A stretch of 64,000 nt of DNA from Lutjanus erythropterus (Eukaryota > Chordata > Actinopteri > Lutjaniformes > Lutjanidae). Every line of letters begins with the position of its first letter. The stretch's first letter is position 1. Of the stretch, positions 13,416 to 24,500 are shown piece after piece. The notes beneath the pieces are model-generated. The model saw only the letters and a list, made by a program, of their open reading frames with translations. It was not told the DNA's origin and did not search any database. Made by a program: the position numbers and the translations under genes. Where the stretch lies: contig CM034606.1 in assembly GCA_020091685.1 (NCBI GenBank), positions 34,615,874-34,679,873 of the forward strand, written 5' to 3'.

Positions 13416-16413
13416 TGTTTAAGGCATAATATGCAACATTTTCCTAAGAAAAAAAAAGGTATAGACTGGGGTTCCCCCGTGGCTCAGTTGGTAGAGTGTG
13501 TGTCCCATGTGCTGAGGCTGTTAGTCCTCTGCAGCGGCCGCCAACTCCCATCTGTGGCCCATTTGCTGCGTGTCATCCCCTCTCTCTCTACACCCTTTCC
13601 TGTCCTATCTTCAACTACTGTCCCTATCAAAATAAAGGCAAAAGCCCCAAAATAATCTTTTTAAAAAAGGTATAGACTGATGTAATGTGATGTATTATCA
13701 CTTATGACCAACTAGAAGTGTGTGGTGGTGTCTGTATCTGCACAGATCCTACACTCTGCTTGTGTTTTCCTATTTTCTCATCATTTTGCTGCTCATGTCG
13801 CATTACCAACACAAAACATCAATATTTGCTGTCCTGGGACTATCTAAGGATCCTATTTTGCATGCCAAGAATTTTTTCCCCTTTTTGCTGTGGTATCAAA
13901 AAGTATTGAGTCTAATTTTTTTATACTAGTTTTATATTAGTCTAAAATTCTGGTGTTGTGACAATCCTATAGCCTAGTTGATTGCCTTGGCTTGGATCCA
14001 TGAAATCTTTTATATTGCAGTTGGAGTCTGTGCAAAACTTCACCACTCAATATTTCGCACACCTCATAAAGCTACACACATAGATGTACTGCTGCAACCA
14101 TATACAAACAGCACAAGAACATGCAAAATGACCAAGACAGCACAAAAAATTACAAAGCTGTAGGGGTGTCACGATTCTCCAAATCCACAATTTGATTTGA
14201 CTCTCCATTTTCAGGTCAGTTTCAATTCAATTTAAACTTTTCTTTTTCAGCACAGACAGCTATGCCATTGTTAGACTATCAAGTTCTCACCTGCAAAAAG
14301 CCTCCAGCCCTACTTTAGGGAAGGTGGTCTTTGTGAGTAACCTGAGCCCTGATATGTGACGTAGACCAGAGGGTTTGTCCCAGTCCCGGCACATTGCTGC
14401 AGGCACAGAAAAGTGCATGCTATAAGGGCTTGTTTTTAACTGGTTAAGAAACAGTCTCAGTTTAATCCTGATGCCTCTATTTGACCTGAAAAAGCATATG
14501 AGACAATCAGCAAGAAGACTGGCTATTTCTATATAGTTATTATTACTGCCTGCACATTGGTTGGCATGCAAAAGAATCACTGGTCCTAAATTTGATTTTG
14601 ATAATTGAAATTTTGATTGATTTGGAATTGAAATTAAGACACCCCTGCAAAGAACAGGGGTGTAAGAAAATAACGAAAAGAGTATCACTATATTATATTT
14701 TGTGATACTGTACTGATTCTCAAAACATGTATTGTGATATTGTGACACGTGCAAAGATTCGTGGCAGTGGTTCATTTTGTGTTGTGTTTAAACTCCTGAC
14801 TGCTAGATTGGAGCGCTGTTACTTATCTTTCTCATTCTCGCCAGTACACAGCCCTAACAAAGACAATGCAAAGATGACTGAGACAGTGGAACGTTTCAAA
14901 AGGGATAGTTCACCCAAAAATGAAAATTCAGTCATTCTCTACACAGTCTCACACCGACTGGATGTCAAATTTAGTTTTTTAGTCCACAAAACCCTGCTGG
15001 AGTTTCAAAGGAAAACAGCATTGCAGAATCTCCCAAACAATTCAAACGAATGGTGACCAGTTTTCAAATGAAAAAAAGCACAACAAAATTTCTCCATACT
15101 GCTCGTCTAGTGTAATCCAAGTCTCCTAAAGCTCCGACATGCCGTTCTCACACATCACACCACACACACCAAGATCAAACGGTGTGCACATGAATGTGGC
15201 TCCAAGCTGAGGATCTACAGTGAAGATTCAGGCTTTAAACATGGTGTAAACGACGTCTTTCAAGTCAGCTTGGCATGTCGAGGCTTTAGGAGACTTGGAT
15301 TACACCAGATGAGCAGTATAGAAGCATTTTATGGTTGTTTTTTTTGCTTTTGAAAACTAGTGAACATTCACTTAAATAGTTTGGGAGATTCTGCAACGCT
15401 AAACCCGACCTCCAGTCGGCATGAGGGTGAGTAAATAATGATTGAATTTTCAGTTTTGGGTGAACTATCCCTTTAAAAGTGTTGTTAATGTAAACGTTGA
15501 TTTCTTTAAGTGTGAACACAGCCAAACTCTTGTACAAACAGCTTAATACTGTGCAGATAGATCCATATAATAGTTAAGTGATGTTTTAAAGCTAGCTAAG
15601 AGAGGTCCCATTGCACGTCTGTGCCCAGGGGCCCGTTTCCTCTTAATTCACTCATGCAAAACAAGGGTTGCATGAAAGGCACAGAGTAAGGCACAGCAGG
15701 AAACTGTAACAATGAACTGAACTGCCGCGACAAAGTCTTGTCAAATCCTCCAAACTGTACATGTAACACCGGCAGAATGAAGTGATGAGACTGCTGGAGG
15801 AGCTGCACTGGAGCACAGCCAGGTTGCAAACTGACTGATGAATGATTCCCAGCTAACCTCACCAGATTACGGATTATCCACAGGGGACAGGCGGTGTGTG
15901 AAGGGCAGGAGTGAAACACAGCCCGAGTCTCATTTAAAACAGTTGAGTTCATCAACATTCATCCTGTGGTGTTTGTGCTGTGTCGTGTATCATTATTCAG
16001 GCAGTCACTGCTCAGCTCGGCTCTCCTGCTAATTAGATAACAGCACAATAAGCACTGCGGCCCATGGCTGCAATTAGCCGGCTGCACCCACATTTACGAC
16101 CGGTTTAAAGTCAAATACCACCCACCATTATCAATAGGAACATTGATCACAAGTAGTATCCAGAGATAAGCAGTGCATGTGCTAGCATTAGCTTTGTTCC
16201 CTGTGTGTGTGAGCTTGTTTTTGTCCTGCTTACCGAGCGCAGCAGGCTGATTTCATCGTAGGACAGAAAGTTGAGGATGGTCTCGATGGCCACGATGGGC
16301 AGTCCTAACAGCGGGTTGTTCTGGTCCGGCGGAGGGGTCGACTGTCTCGGTGACACCGCGTCTGAGTCCAATGACCCAACACATCCATCAACTCTGTCTA
16401 CGACGGCCGCCAT
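6162..16413 (-). CDS. fbxo28: F-box only protein 28 (five coding exons, complete)
   Basis: Coding exons in transcript order are 16413-16234, 11476-11367, 8577-8439, 7949-7754 and 6673-6162. All junctions are GT-AG and phase-compatible, giving 378 aa ending in TAA (human FBXO28 is about 368 aa). The F-box spans roughly residues 36-80 across the exon 1/2 junction, with the signature LPIVAIETILNFLSYDEIS and then VCKRMDMICQRVL. Exon 4 holds the nearly invariant block VIDEIYRVLRYVNSTRAPQR. Exon 5 encodes a Gln/Glu-rich coiled coil (about 235-300), a low-complexity Ala/Ser linker, and a basic tail ending SKRLRSKK that resembles a nuclear localisation signal. In the family the F-box recruits SKP1/CUL1 to form an SCF ubiquitin ligase acting in the nucleus. 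The ATG at 16413 was chosen because it lies in a perfect TISU context and gives the expected MAA N-terminus. Intron 1 (11477-16233) carries several transposon insertions. Confidence 0.95.
11677..12174. mobile_element. Non-autonomous hAT-type MITE in fbxo28 intron 1
   Basis: The left end CAGACTTGGGCAAAATGTGGCCC and the inverted right end CAGGGGTGGGTAG both resemble the hAT/Charlie terminus CAGGGGTGGGCAA...GGCCC. The 498-bp body is flanked by imperfect 8-bp target duplications: CTCCAGTG (11669-11676) and CTCTGGTG (12175-12182), 6 of 8 matching. It has no transposase coding capacity. The decay of the ends and duplication suggests an old insertion. Confidence 0.75.
13372..13414. repeat. (GT)n microsatellite
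   Basis: About 21 uninterrupted GT units in fbxo28 intron 1, roughly 55 bp upstream of the SINE insertion. Likely polymorphic. Confidence 0.97.
13469..13662 (+). mobile_element. tRNA-derived SINE in fbxo28 intron 1
   Basis: The head GTGGCTCAGTTGGTAGAG is a Pol III A box of tRNA type. It is followed by a tRNA-unrelated body and a tail AAAGGCAAAAGCCCCAAAA. A perfect 17-bp target-site duplication (AAAAAAGGTATAGACTG) flanks it at 13452-13468 and 13663-13679, which fixes the boundaries and indicates a fairly recent insertion. The same family occurs in opposite orientation at 63512-63715. Confidence 0.88.
14162..14646. repeat. Inverted-repeat element with AGGGGTGTC ends
   Basis: The left end AGGGGTGTCACGATTCTCC and the right end TTAAGACACCCCTG are inverted, and AT-rich CAATTTGATTT-type blocks lie just inside. 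The pattern fits a non-autonomous DNA transposon. No flanking duplication was resolved. It abuts another dispersed repeat starting near 14651. Confidence 0.5.
14898..15477. mobile_element. Fold-back MITE with AAAGGGATAGTTCACCC termini (fbxo28 intron 1)
   Basis: It starts AAAAGGGATAGTTCACCCA and ends TGGGTGAACTATCCCTTT. The two arms, each over 200 bp, are imperfect inverted repeats: the motif AGTCTCCTAAAGC near 15120 is mirrored by GCTTTAGGAGACTTGG near 15282, and both arms contain the sequence around TTTGGGAGATTCTGCAA. It is inserted inside a second dispersed repeat (14651-14890) that recurs at 22985-23160. Confidence 0.7.
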
Positions 16414-16417
16414 CTTG
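16406..16417 (-). promoter_or_regulatory. fbxo28: TISU element over the fbxo28 start codon
   Basis: On the minus strand the start context reads CAAGATGGCGGC, an exact match to the TISU consensus SAASATGGCGGC. It also matches the YY1 core AAGATGGCGGC. In mammals this element combines transcription control with accurate initiation on mRNAs whose 5' UTR is very short. A short leader here is an inference, since the transcription start site is not visible. Confidence 0.7.
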
Positions 16418-16434
16418 CTTTGCTAAGGAGGAGG

Positions 16435-16446
16435 CGGAAGTGACGT
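16435..16446 (+). promoter_or_regulatory. ETS/CRE-like composite promoter site upstream of fbxo28
   Basis: The sequence CGGAAGTGACGT joins an ETS core (GGAAGT) to a CRE half site (TGACGT). It lies 22-33 bp upstream of the fbxo28 ATG, where a TATA-less housekeeping core promoter is expected. No TATA box is seen nearby. The function is inferred from motif and position only. Confidence 0.5.
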
Positions 16447-16632
16447 TCCAAACAGAAGCAAGCGCGTGTCATCTGGTATAAAAATGTTTACAGAAGTACG
16501 AGGGTGGAGGTAACAAAAACAATGGAATTAAGAGTGTATCCCTCCGCCCATCAGTCAGGATGCAGTTTACATCATGTCTGTTCAGACTGTAGTGAATATG
16601 TAGTGAAGACTCTGAAGGAAGTGAATAAAAAT

Positions 16633-16700
16633 ATTATTATTTTATTTTTATTTATTATTTATTATTATTTATTTTATTATACACACACATATATATATAT

Positions 16701-16766
<66 letters not shown>

Positions 16767-16776
16767 GTATATATAA
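16633..16776. repeat. (TTA)n/(AT)n low-complexity tract
   Basis: An ATT-rich run passes into CACACA and then a long (AT)n tract with GTATAT and CTATAT interruptions. It begins about 220 bp upstream of the fbxo28 start codon, so it bounds the promoter region on its distal side. Confidence 0.95.
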
Positions 16777-17164
16777 AGATGTCGGGGTGTCAGTGCCTAT
16801 CTACTGCAAATCCTTTAGGGTAGATAAAATATTTTTGTTTTATATATTTTTGCTGAAATGGAACTTTTTATTGATGTGTCATTCCAGTCAATAATTTCCA
16901 GGTAGAAACATGGTGTCTTCACTTTTACAGAGGAGGACAGAGGACTGATAGAGAGCTGAACATTATGTCACAGTGAAGCTGACCTTTGACCTTTTGGATA
17001 TTATTAAGGATATTTTATCACCACATCATTTTATCCTATTTGAGATTCAATAATTTGTCATGATTAACATATGAATTCTTGAGTTATGGCCATGAAAAAA
17101 ATTGAATGATAAATTATCAGGTGATTTGATTCATTTCAAGCCGATTTGATAAACAGAGTCATGT

Positions 17165-17440
17165 TTCCCCAGCCTTAACTGCATCATCCACAACTCACAG
17201 TTGCCTTTTATCATTTAAAGGGACAGCTGTCAGTTGACAGGTTTGTAGCAGGAGAGCATTTTCTTCAACCATCATTGTTGAGTACTGAATCTGTTTTTCA
17301 AATCTGAATCCTCTCTGATCCCTTGAGGAGTGATAAATAAAAAAATAAAAAATGCTAATTTTTCCTCTGGCCTGTAGAGATATTTATCCATCTAGACTTT
17401 TTCTGTGTGAGTTGCAGAGTTTTGGAGAACTAAATGGCAC
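17165..17440 (-). repeat. Dispersed repeat, CTCTACAGCTGATATCTCC family
   Basis: In reverse orientation it shares GATGGATAAATATCTCTACAG, the TCTCCAAAACTCTGCAACTCACAC block and the AAAGGGACAGCTGTCAG end with copies at 21410, 24708, 41870 and 55640. It lies between fbxo28 and polr1c. Confidence 0.55.
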
Positions 17441-18374
17441 TCGGCCTGTGGTGCTCCAAGCACCAAGAAACACATTTGAAAAATTCAGATTCAGTTTCTC
17501 TTTCCAGTATTCATGACCCGGTGCTGCTGCCATAAGGTGTAACGAGGTGTCACAGTAGTGCCACTAACTGCCACAGAATAACACAATGACATATATATTT
17601 ATGATATGAGATATGACAAATGATTTGATATTTTATGGCAGTTTTTAGCATCCTGTGGCACCCTGAGACTCCCTTTGCCATTCTGGGGCAACTAATTACA
17701 CCCTGTGGCACCCATTCCCACTCTATGGCAATTAGTGGCACCCAGTGGCATCCTTTGCCATTCTGAGAAAAATAATTGCACCCTGTAGCAGTTTATGGTA
17801 CTACACAAGATGCTCTATAGCTATCTTTGCCACAAATGCTTAAAAAGATTCTCACCATCAAGCATGAAACACATCACCGTGGGTACTGGATCTGTCTTAT
17901 TAGTGCTTTTTATTTCCTTATCACATCCTCCATAAACCCATTTGGGATATTAAATCTCACCAGCACAATTCCTTTTTAATCCATTAAAGTGGATTTAGTT
18001 ACTTGTGCCAATAAATAAAGACTCTGCTGTCATGTCAGTGTCTTGATGTGAGTGTATGGGGTGTACAGGAGAAGTTTTTGAGAAGTTCTTTAGCATGACC
18101 TGGGTTGGCTTGGCCTGCTATATCCCAACATATACAATATACCAGTGATAAAGTAATATTGTATATAATAAATTAAGTATAATGTACTGTACATACACAA
18201 CGTGTTTATATACATGTGTGCTGCAAATAAGGTATACGATAGGAAAATACAATCTATGGAATATTAGGATAAATGAGTGTGCAGTATTAGGGGTGCTTTA
18301 ATGAATGGATTTCTGACTGTTGTCATGTTGGCAGCAGAGAAAGAGGCAGCCATATAGATATTATAGCTGATGTT

Positions 18375-18380
18375 TTTATT
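18375..18380 (-). terminator. Candidate polr1c polyadenylation signal
   Basis: AATAAA on the minus strand, 180 nt downstream of the polr1c stop codon. It is the first canonical hexamer after the stop and implies a short 3' UTR. Confidence 0.5.
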
Positions 18381-18559
18381 AAATTCAGAATATTTAAGGC
18401 AAACCGAGCTCCTCAACAACTCAGGAGCGGTATACAAAACACTAGAGACAGCAGTATTTACATACTTACAAGCAAGTCTACCAACCATGACAAAATTTGA
18501 TTTATCTCTCTGTCAGATCCTCTGTGGTGGGTCTGAGCATGCTCAGTCACTATTTCACT

Positions 18560-21500
18560 TCATGTCATGTCAGTAGTGTCCAGTTCATTGAGAAACCTCT
18601 GACACTTGGCCATGAGGACTTTGATGGCTTCTGTGACCAGGACGTCTGGAGGCAGGATGCCAGTCGACTCCACGGTAACTGTGAGAGGAAAAAACAGATC
18701 CATCAGTTGATACACTGGAGAGAAGCTGCTCATATTTCACCACAACAGAAACTTTCAAGAGAACAATCAGAGGAGTCACATGAAAACATTATTGATTTCT
18801 TATCATCCTCCTGACTGAGCAGATGTAGAAATACAATACAAGTCATTAACTCAATTACCAGCCAAATATTGCAAAATTTAAAGGGATAGTTCAGAGTTTT
18901 TTGAAGTGTGTTTATATGAGGTACTTATCCATAGTCAGTGTGTTACCTGTACACACCCCAGTTTGGAGAATCAGCAGGAGTGCTGGTGTAGACAGATAAA
19001 CAATGTACTGTTGTGGACAGGGTCAGCAGCAAAACATATTTTAGAACACTTTTTCAAAAAATCAGTATAAATGTTATATTTACAAAATTTTCAGCACTTT
19101 ACATCACTGTTGAACAGCTTCTTCCGTCAGTAAAACCAGTTATATATCAGCAAATATCACTCTCTCTTGCTCAACCAGACTCCTTTGGGAAAAACAGTAA
19201 CTTTACCTCACAAAACACAAGAGTTGCTACTGTACTACTGCCTCAATCGGTTAGTTTGTTTGTGTTATTGTGTGACTTTAGTGAACCCAAACAAACCCTT
19301 TAAAACACAGAAGTCACACAAAAACACAAACTAAAATATGGAGGCAGCAGTAGACCAGCAACTCCTGTGTTCCAACAGGTAAAATGTACCTGTCTTTGCA
19401 AATGGAGCCTGGTGGCTTTGGAGAGAGTGATATTTGGTTTATATAAAAAAAAAAAAAGCTGTTTCCTGTCAGAAAAGACTGTCTGACAGCAAGGTGAAGT
19501 GCTGCTGAAACATTCTGTTTTCCCCCTGACCCTGTCCACAGCAGTACACTGCTTAGTTTCCTACACAGTACTCCTGCTGCTTCTCCAAACTGAGTGCTGT
19601 CGACCGCCATCTACTGTAGGTAATACACTGACTATGGACAAGTACCTCATACAGCCACACCTCAAAAAGTCTGAACTATCCCTTTAAAAGTGACCACTGA
19701 CTTTCATTGTTGTTTTTTTAATTTACTGAGAATATTTTGGTGTTGCAGAGTCTGCATACTGTATTTAAAGCAGTTACAAGATGTATGAACATACAGATGA
19801 AATGGTCTCGCACTCTCCCGAGCTTCACCACATTCTTCAGGTCATCATGTCGGAGGACCTCCCTGCTGCACGTGTCCAGCCGACTGTTCACGACTTTGGC
19901 GACCTTCTTCCCTGAGGTGGACAACACAAGAAGACATCAACAGATTTGACAAGACTCAGTGAAGAATTCCTCTGCTATCCTGACATTGTTTTACTCTTGC
20001 TTAATTTCAAATTTGTAAGATTTGGTCTTTTTTACCATTAACATCTTCCAGGTCTATAACTCCTCGTGAGAAGCAGCGTTTTAAGCGTTCTGCCTTCTCT
20101 CCCTCCACTGGCTCCAGCAGGGTGATCTCTGGGAGGAGGCGGTAGCTGGCTGTGGCCACCGGAGAGAACTTAGCGTGGTCCTTACCTGAACAGGGAACAC
20201 ACTTAAATATCAGGTGGCAGAAAATATTGGGGTGTCTGGACTGATAACATGGTCAAAGCACAAGTTGTCTGTAAGCTGTGTCAAACCATGCACGCATTTT
20301 TTTTTACTGAAAGCTCTGGAAGAAACCAAGAGTTAAGATTATTTTGTCACACATAATGATCTCAAGTCAGGAAACACTTCAACCTCTGCATCCTCAGCTC
20401 TGATTCACTCAAAGCCCTCACCGATTCCTTTCACACAGTGCATGATGATGTCCAGCTCCTGTCCTGGTCGCAGCTGAGCTATCAGGATGTCGTCATGTAC
20501 TGGTCCGATGACGGAGTCTGCGAACACGTCTGCCTGGTTCCCAATGGGGACCCACTTTATGTCCTTGGAGTAAACTGAGACAGGACAGCAGGGACGGGGG
20601 AGGTAAAAACGATCATATTAATATTTGAGCTCACCAATAGATATTTGGAGTCCAGAGTAAATTCACCTGGAACGTACCCATGTGGTTCAGATACAGCTCT
20701 CGTGGGTCAGATGAGTCTTTGCTGGCTCTGGGGTTCCTGCTGCATTTAATCTTCAGCTGTAGCTGAATTGTGTCAATTTCTGAACCTTCTTCCTCTGCAG
20801 CCTCTTCACCTGGAATAAACAGCAGAACCCAACATGTTAAAGGAGCAATCCGTAATGTATTTACTGTAATAAATCATAAAATGACTACGATGTGTCATCA
20901 GAGATCAAGGAATCGTGTTAAGTTGAAATACTCGCTTCATTTGACATGAGTGCTGCAGTTGCAGTGTCCATTTCACATTAATCAGAGTTCAAATTAATGC
21001 AGAATTTTTGCTGAATGAGTAAATGTCTGTTTATCAGTTGTAAGAAATCATTAATAATCTTTTAGAAGGCATAGATGTTTATAACTGTTAATGGAGTTTG
21101 GCAGGCAGTGAGACAGGCAGCCACTTAACTCATGATCCAGAGTGTGTTATTTCAGAGCAGTGAGTTTTTTTGCAACACTGATGGCAGGAAACTTAAATAT
21201 TATATATAAATATTCGTATAATGTGCCTCAGAAGTTTTCACTCTGACAGGCAGCCAATTTTAGATTGGCTCAAAAACCCAGATTTACTAAGCTCACTGGT
21301 GACAGATAATAGCTGTAGGCAATTCATGTTATTTATGCAAATAGCTTGACAGAAAGACAAAATGAAACATGTCTGCTGTACAGTTATTGTGCACAACAAA
21401 CAGAATACTATTTAGTCCCATTATATTGGAGTAAAGGCAGACGTCTCTACAGCTGATATCTCCAAAACTCTGCAACTCACACCAAAACTATCTAGATGGA

Positions 21501-24500
21501 TAAACAGCAGTACTGGTAAGAGGAAAAATGTCTATTTTTGATTTTGGCAGGTGTATCCAGAGGGATCAGAGAGGATTCAGATTTGAAAAACAGATTCAAC
21601 ATTGGATAATGGTTTAACAAAAATGCTCTCCAACTACAAAGTTACTCATGTGCCTCTTAGATGACACACTGCAGGAGAGTCAAATGGAGCCCTGTGATCT
21701 ACGTAACATGTGAGTGTTTCACTGTGATGTTTTACCAGTGTTCCTGTACTCAAACAGGCGGGGGTCAGCTTTGATGGGGATGAGGCCCAATCTGTGGGCC
21801 AGGACTTCATCCTGGACGATGGATGTGTTGTTGTAGATGAACACCTTCTCTATAGCCATGGTCGGCACCTACAAGCAGAAATAATGCAAAATGCTGACAA
21901 TATGTTTGGTTGAAATTCAAAACTCAAAGCTCTTTCTCTTACAAACCATCCAGATGCACAAAAATGACAATTTCTTCACATTAGGTATCATACATAAGGC
22001 AAGTCAAAGGCAAGAACTCCTTCAAATGTTGATCTTGATATATAGTTGTACGGATATGAGACACTAATAACACATATGACAAACAGAACAGGAATCCCAC
22101 CTCTGCTAGTAAGATCCTTCTGAAGGCGTTGGCGATGGCTGTGTCGATCCCAACCATGTCAAACTCCATACTGTTCTCATCCAGATGCACCACATCAATT
22201 CTGAAATTCTGCAGAGAAGAGATCTTCATTTAACATGAGTGTAATCACACATCAGTTTCAGTGCTCAATGCTACAAAAATGATGCTTGAGAAAAAAAAGA
22301 AACACAGTTTGACAGAAAATAAACTGAAAGAGTTCAGTTCTAGGGCTGAAACTAAGGAATTTTTCACTAGCAGTTCATGTATTGATTATTTTCTTGATTA
22401 ATCAACTTGTTGTCTGGTCCATCACATGTCAGAAAATGGAGAAAAATGTTGATTACTGTTTCCCAAAGCCCAAGATGATGTCCCTAAATGTCCTTTTTTT
22501 AATCCATAACCCAGTTAACCCAGTTAGTCAGAGAGGAGTAAAGAAACCAGAAAATATTCAAACTTAAGAAGCTGAAACCAGAGCGTTTGGACATTTCTTT
22601 ATTAACAAATTACTAAAACCATTAATTGATTATCAAAATAGTTGGTTAATTGCTGACAGTAAGGTTGGGCCAATGGATGATGATGGCAGTCATCAACCAC
22701 ACACCTCTCTAACATCATACCTTTTCAGTAATGTATCTCCTCAGAGTTGCCGTAAGGCAGGAGATGTTGGTGAAGTTCTGTTTTTATCATGTGGGAAAGA
22801 AAATAAAAAGAAGCATTTGCTGCTGGTCACTGCTCCACGTTACATCTCCATGTCCCATTTATTATTTTCTAATTAAACCAGCTCAGTACATTGAACCCGA
22901 AACGTTCACTTATATTGGTGACAACTGTTTCTGTTAATGTGTGTCATTCAATTGTGTCGCTATTTGTGCAACTGTTTTCTTAGTAGAGGTGTAAAAAATA
23001 ATGACAATATCAAGTTGCAATATTGAAAATATTAAAACACTGTATTGTGATACATGCAAAGATTCATGGCAGTGGTTCATTTTGTGTTGTGTTTAAACCC
23101 TGACCACTAAACAAGAGTGCTGTTACCTGTCCTCCCTGTTCTGACTGCATAAAGACATAAACTTTTTTTTTAACTTAAATGTTATACATATGGTGGTTTG
23201 TTCTTTATACAATGACGGTTTTCCTAAGATTACAATATAACACAATATACTGAATCATAATTGTAATCATATTATGATATGTATCATATTGCCAGATTCT
23301 TGCCAACACACCCCATTTCTTAGCTTCCTCCATACCACTAGCCAACAACAATATTATTGTCCATTACAGTATTTCACTGCTGACATCGTCATCTGTCAGT
23401 TTGGTAGACATCACCTAACCCTAGTTGACAACTACCTGATTAATCGAAAGATATAGATATACTTATCTTACAGCTGTTAGCGCTGTCTAACCCATGATTT
23501 CTGTTTGACATTGATGAAGGAATGCAGGAGGTGAAATGTTGGGTTTTGATTCAGCATAATGCAGAGAAAGATAATAGAGAAAGGACTGAGTTTGTCTCAG
23601 CCCTCCTCCTCCAGTTTGTAAAGATTTCTGCACAAATGTATAAAATATTCTCTAAAATTACTAAAGAAGTTCAAACCAGATCGTTAATTCCATAAAAATC
23701 CTCTGTCTTCATGAAGATAAAGAATAAATATTTAAATGGTTGGACTGGCTCACTGCTCCAAACAACTTCATTCATCACAAAACCCCAAGGAACAGTTGTG
23801 AAAGCTGCTCCACATACAGAACAGAAGGGAAAGATAAAAGAAACTGGAACCCTTTGAGGTTAAGATATGAGTCAGTTTGGTCGTCCCAACAAAGGCCATC
23901 TCTAACCCTAACTACGACTCCGTCCTGGATAAGCAGCAGAAAATGGATCTATGGATGGAGCCTGAAAAACACTTTGTATACAGACAGACAGGTTTTACCT
24001 TTTGAAATTTCTGCATATCCCAAACATCGTCATATCCAGGGTAGTTTCCAGGGAAATCTGTTGTATGAACCTAAAAGCAACAATAATCAATAAATCAATA
24101 AGCAGAATTAGGGACCAGCCTGCAAACATTTTCATGTTATTAAGGTTACTTTAGTATTAAATGCATTTATGCATGTGTATTCTGTCACACTCATACGTCT
24201 ACACACTACTTTCTTTTTTCACCATAAATGTCATTTTATAGTTTTATACGGATTTAAAACACTCACAATTGCATTCTGTGAGGCAATTTAATATCATGCA
24301 GTGGATTATGCATCAGCTGATTTGGTCCCCTATGCTCTTCTACAGTGCTGTCAGTCTGGTACCCCTTGAAGGGACTCCTTACCTTTGCTTTGCTTTGATG
24401 TTTTGGTGGATTTAGAGTTAGTAATTTAGTCTTTTAAATGTATTTTCAAAACGAAAAAAATTCTAAAGATGATTTATTTTATCATTTAGTTTCATGTTAA

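Noticed and set aside
13469..13560. tRNA gene
   Set aside because: It has an A box but no complete cloverleaf, is followed by a SINE body and tail, and is flanked by target duplications; likewise at 63620-63715.
14287..14775. 162-aa minus-strand ORF
   Set aside because: It lies wholly within an inverted-repeat element and an adjacent dispersed repeat in fbxo28 intron 1; there are no protein motifs.
16504..16776. 90-aa ORF upstream of fbxo28
   Set aside because: More than half is a translated (AT)n/(TTA)n microsatellite.
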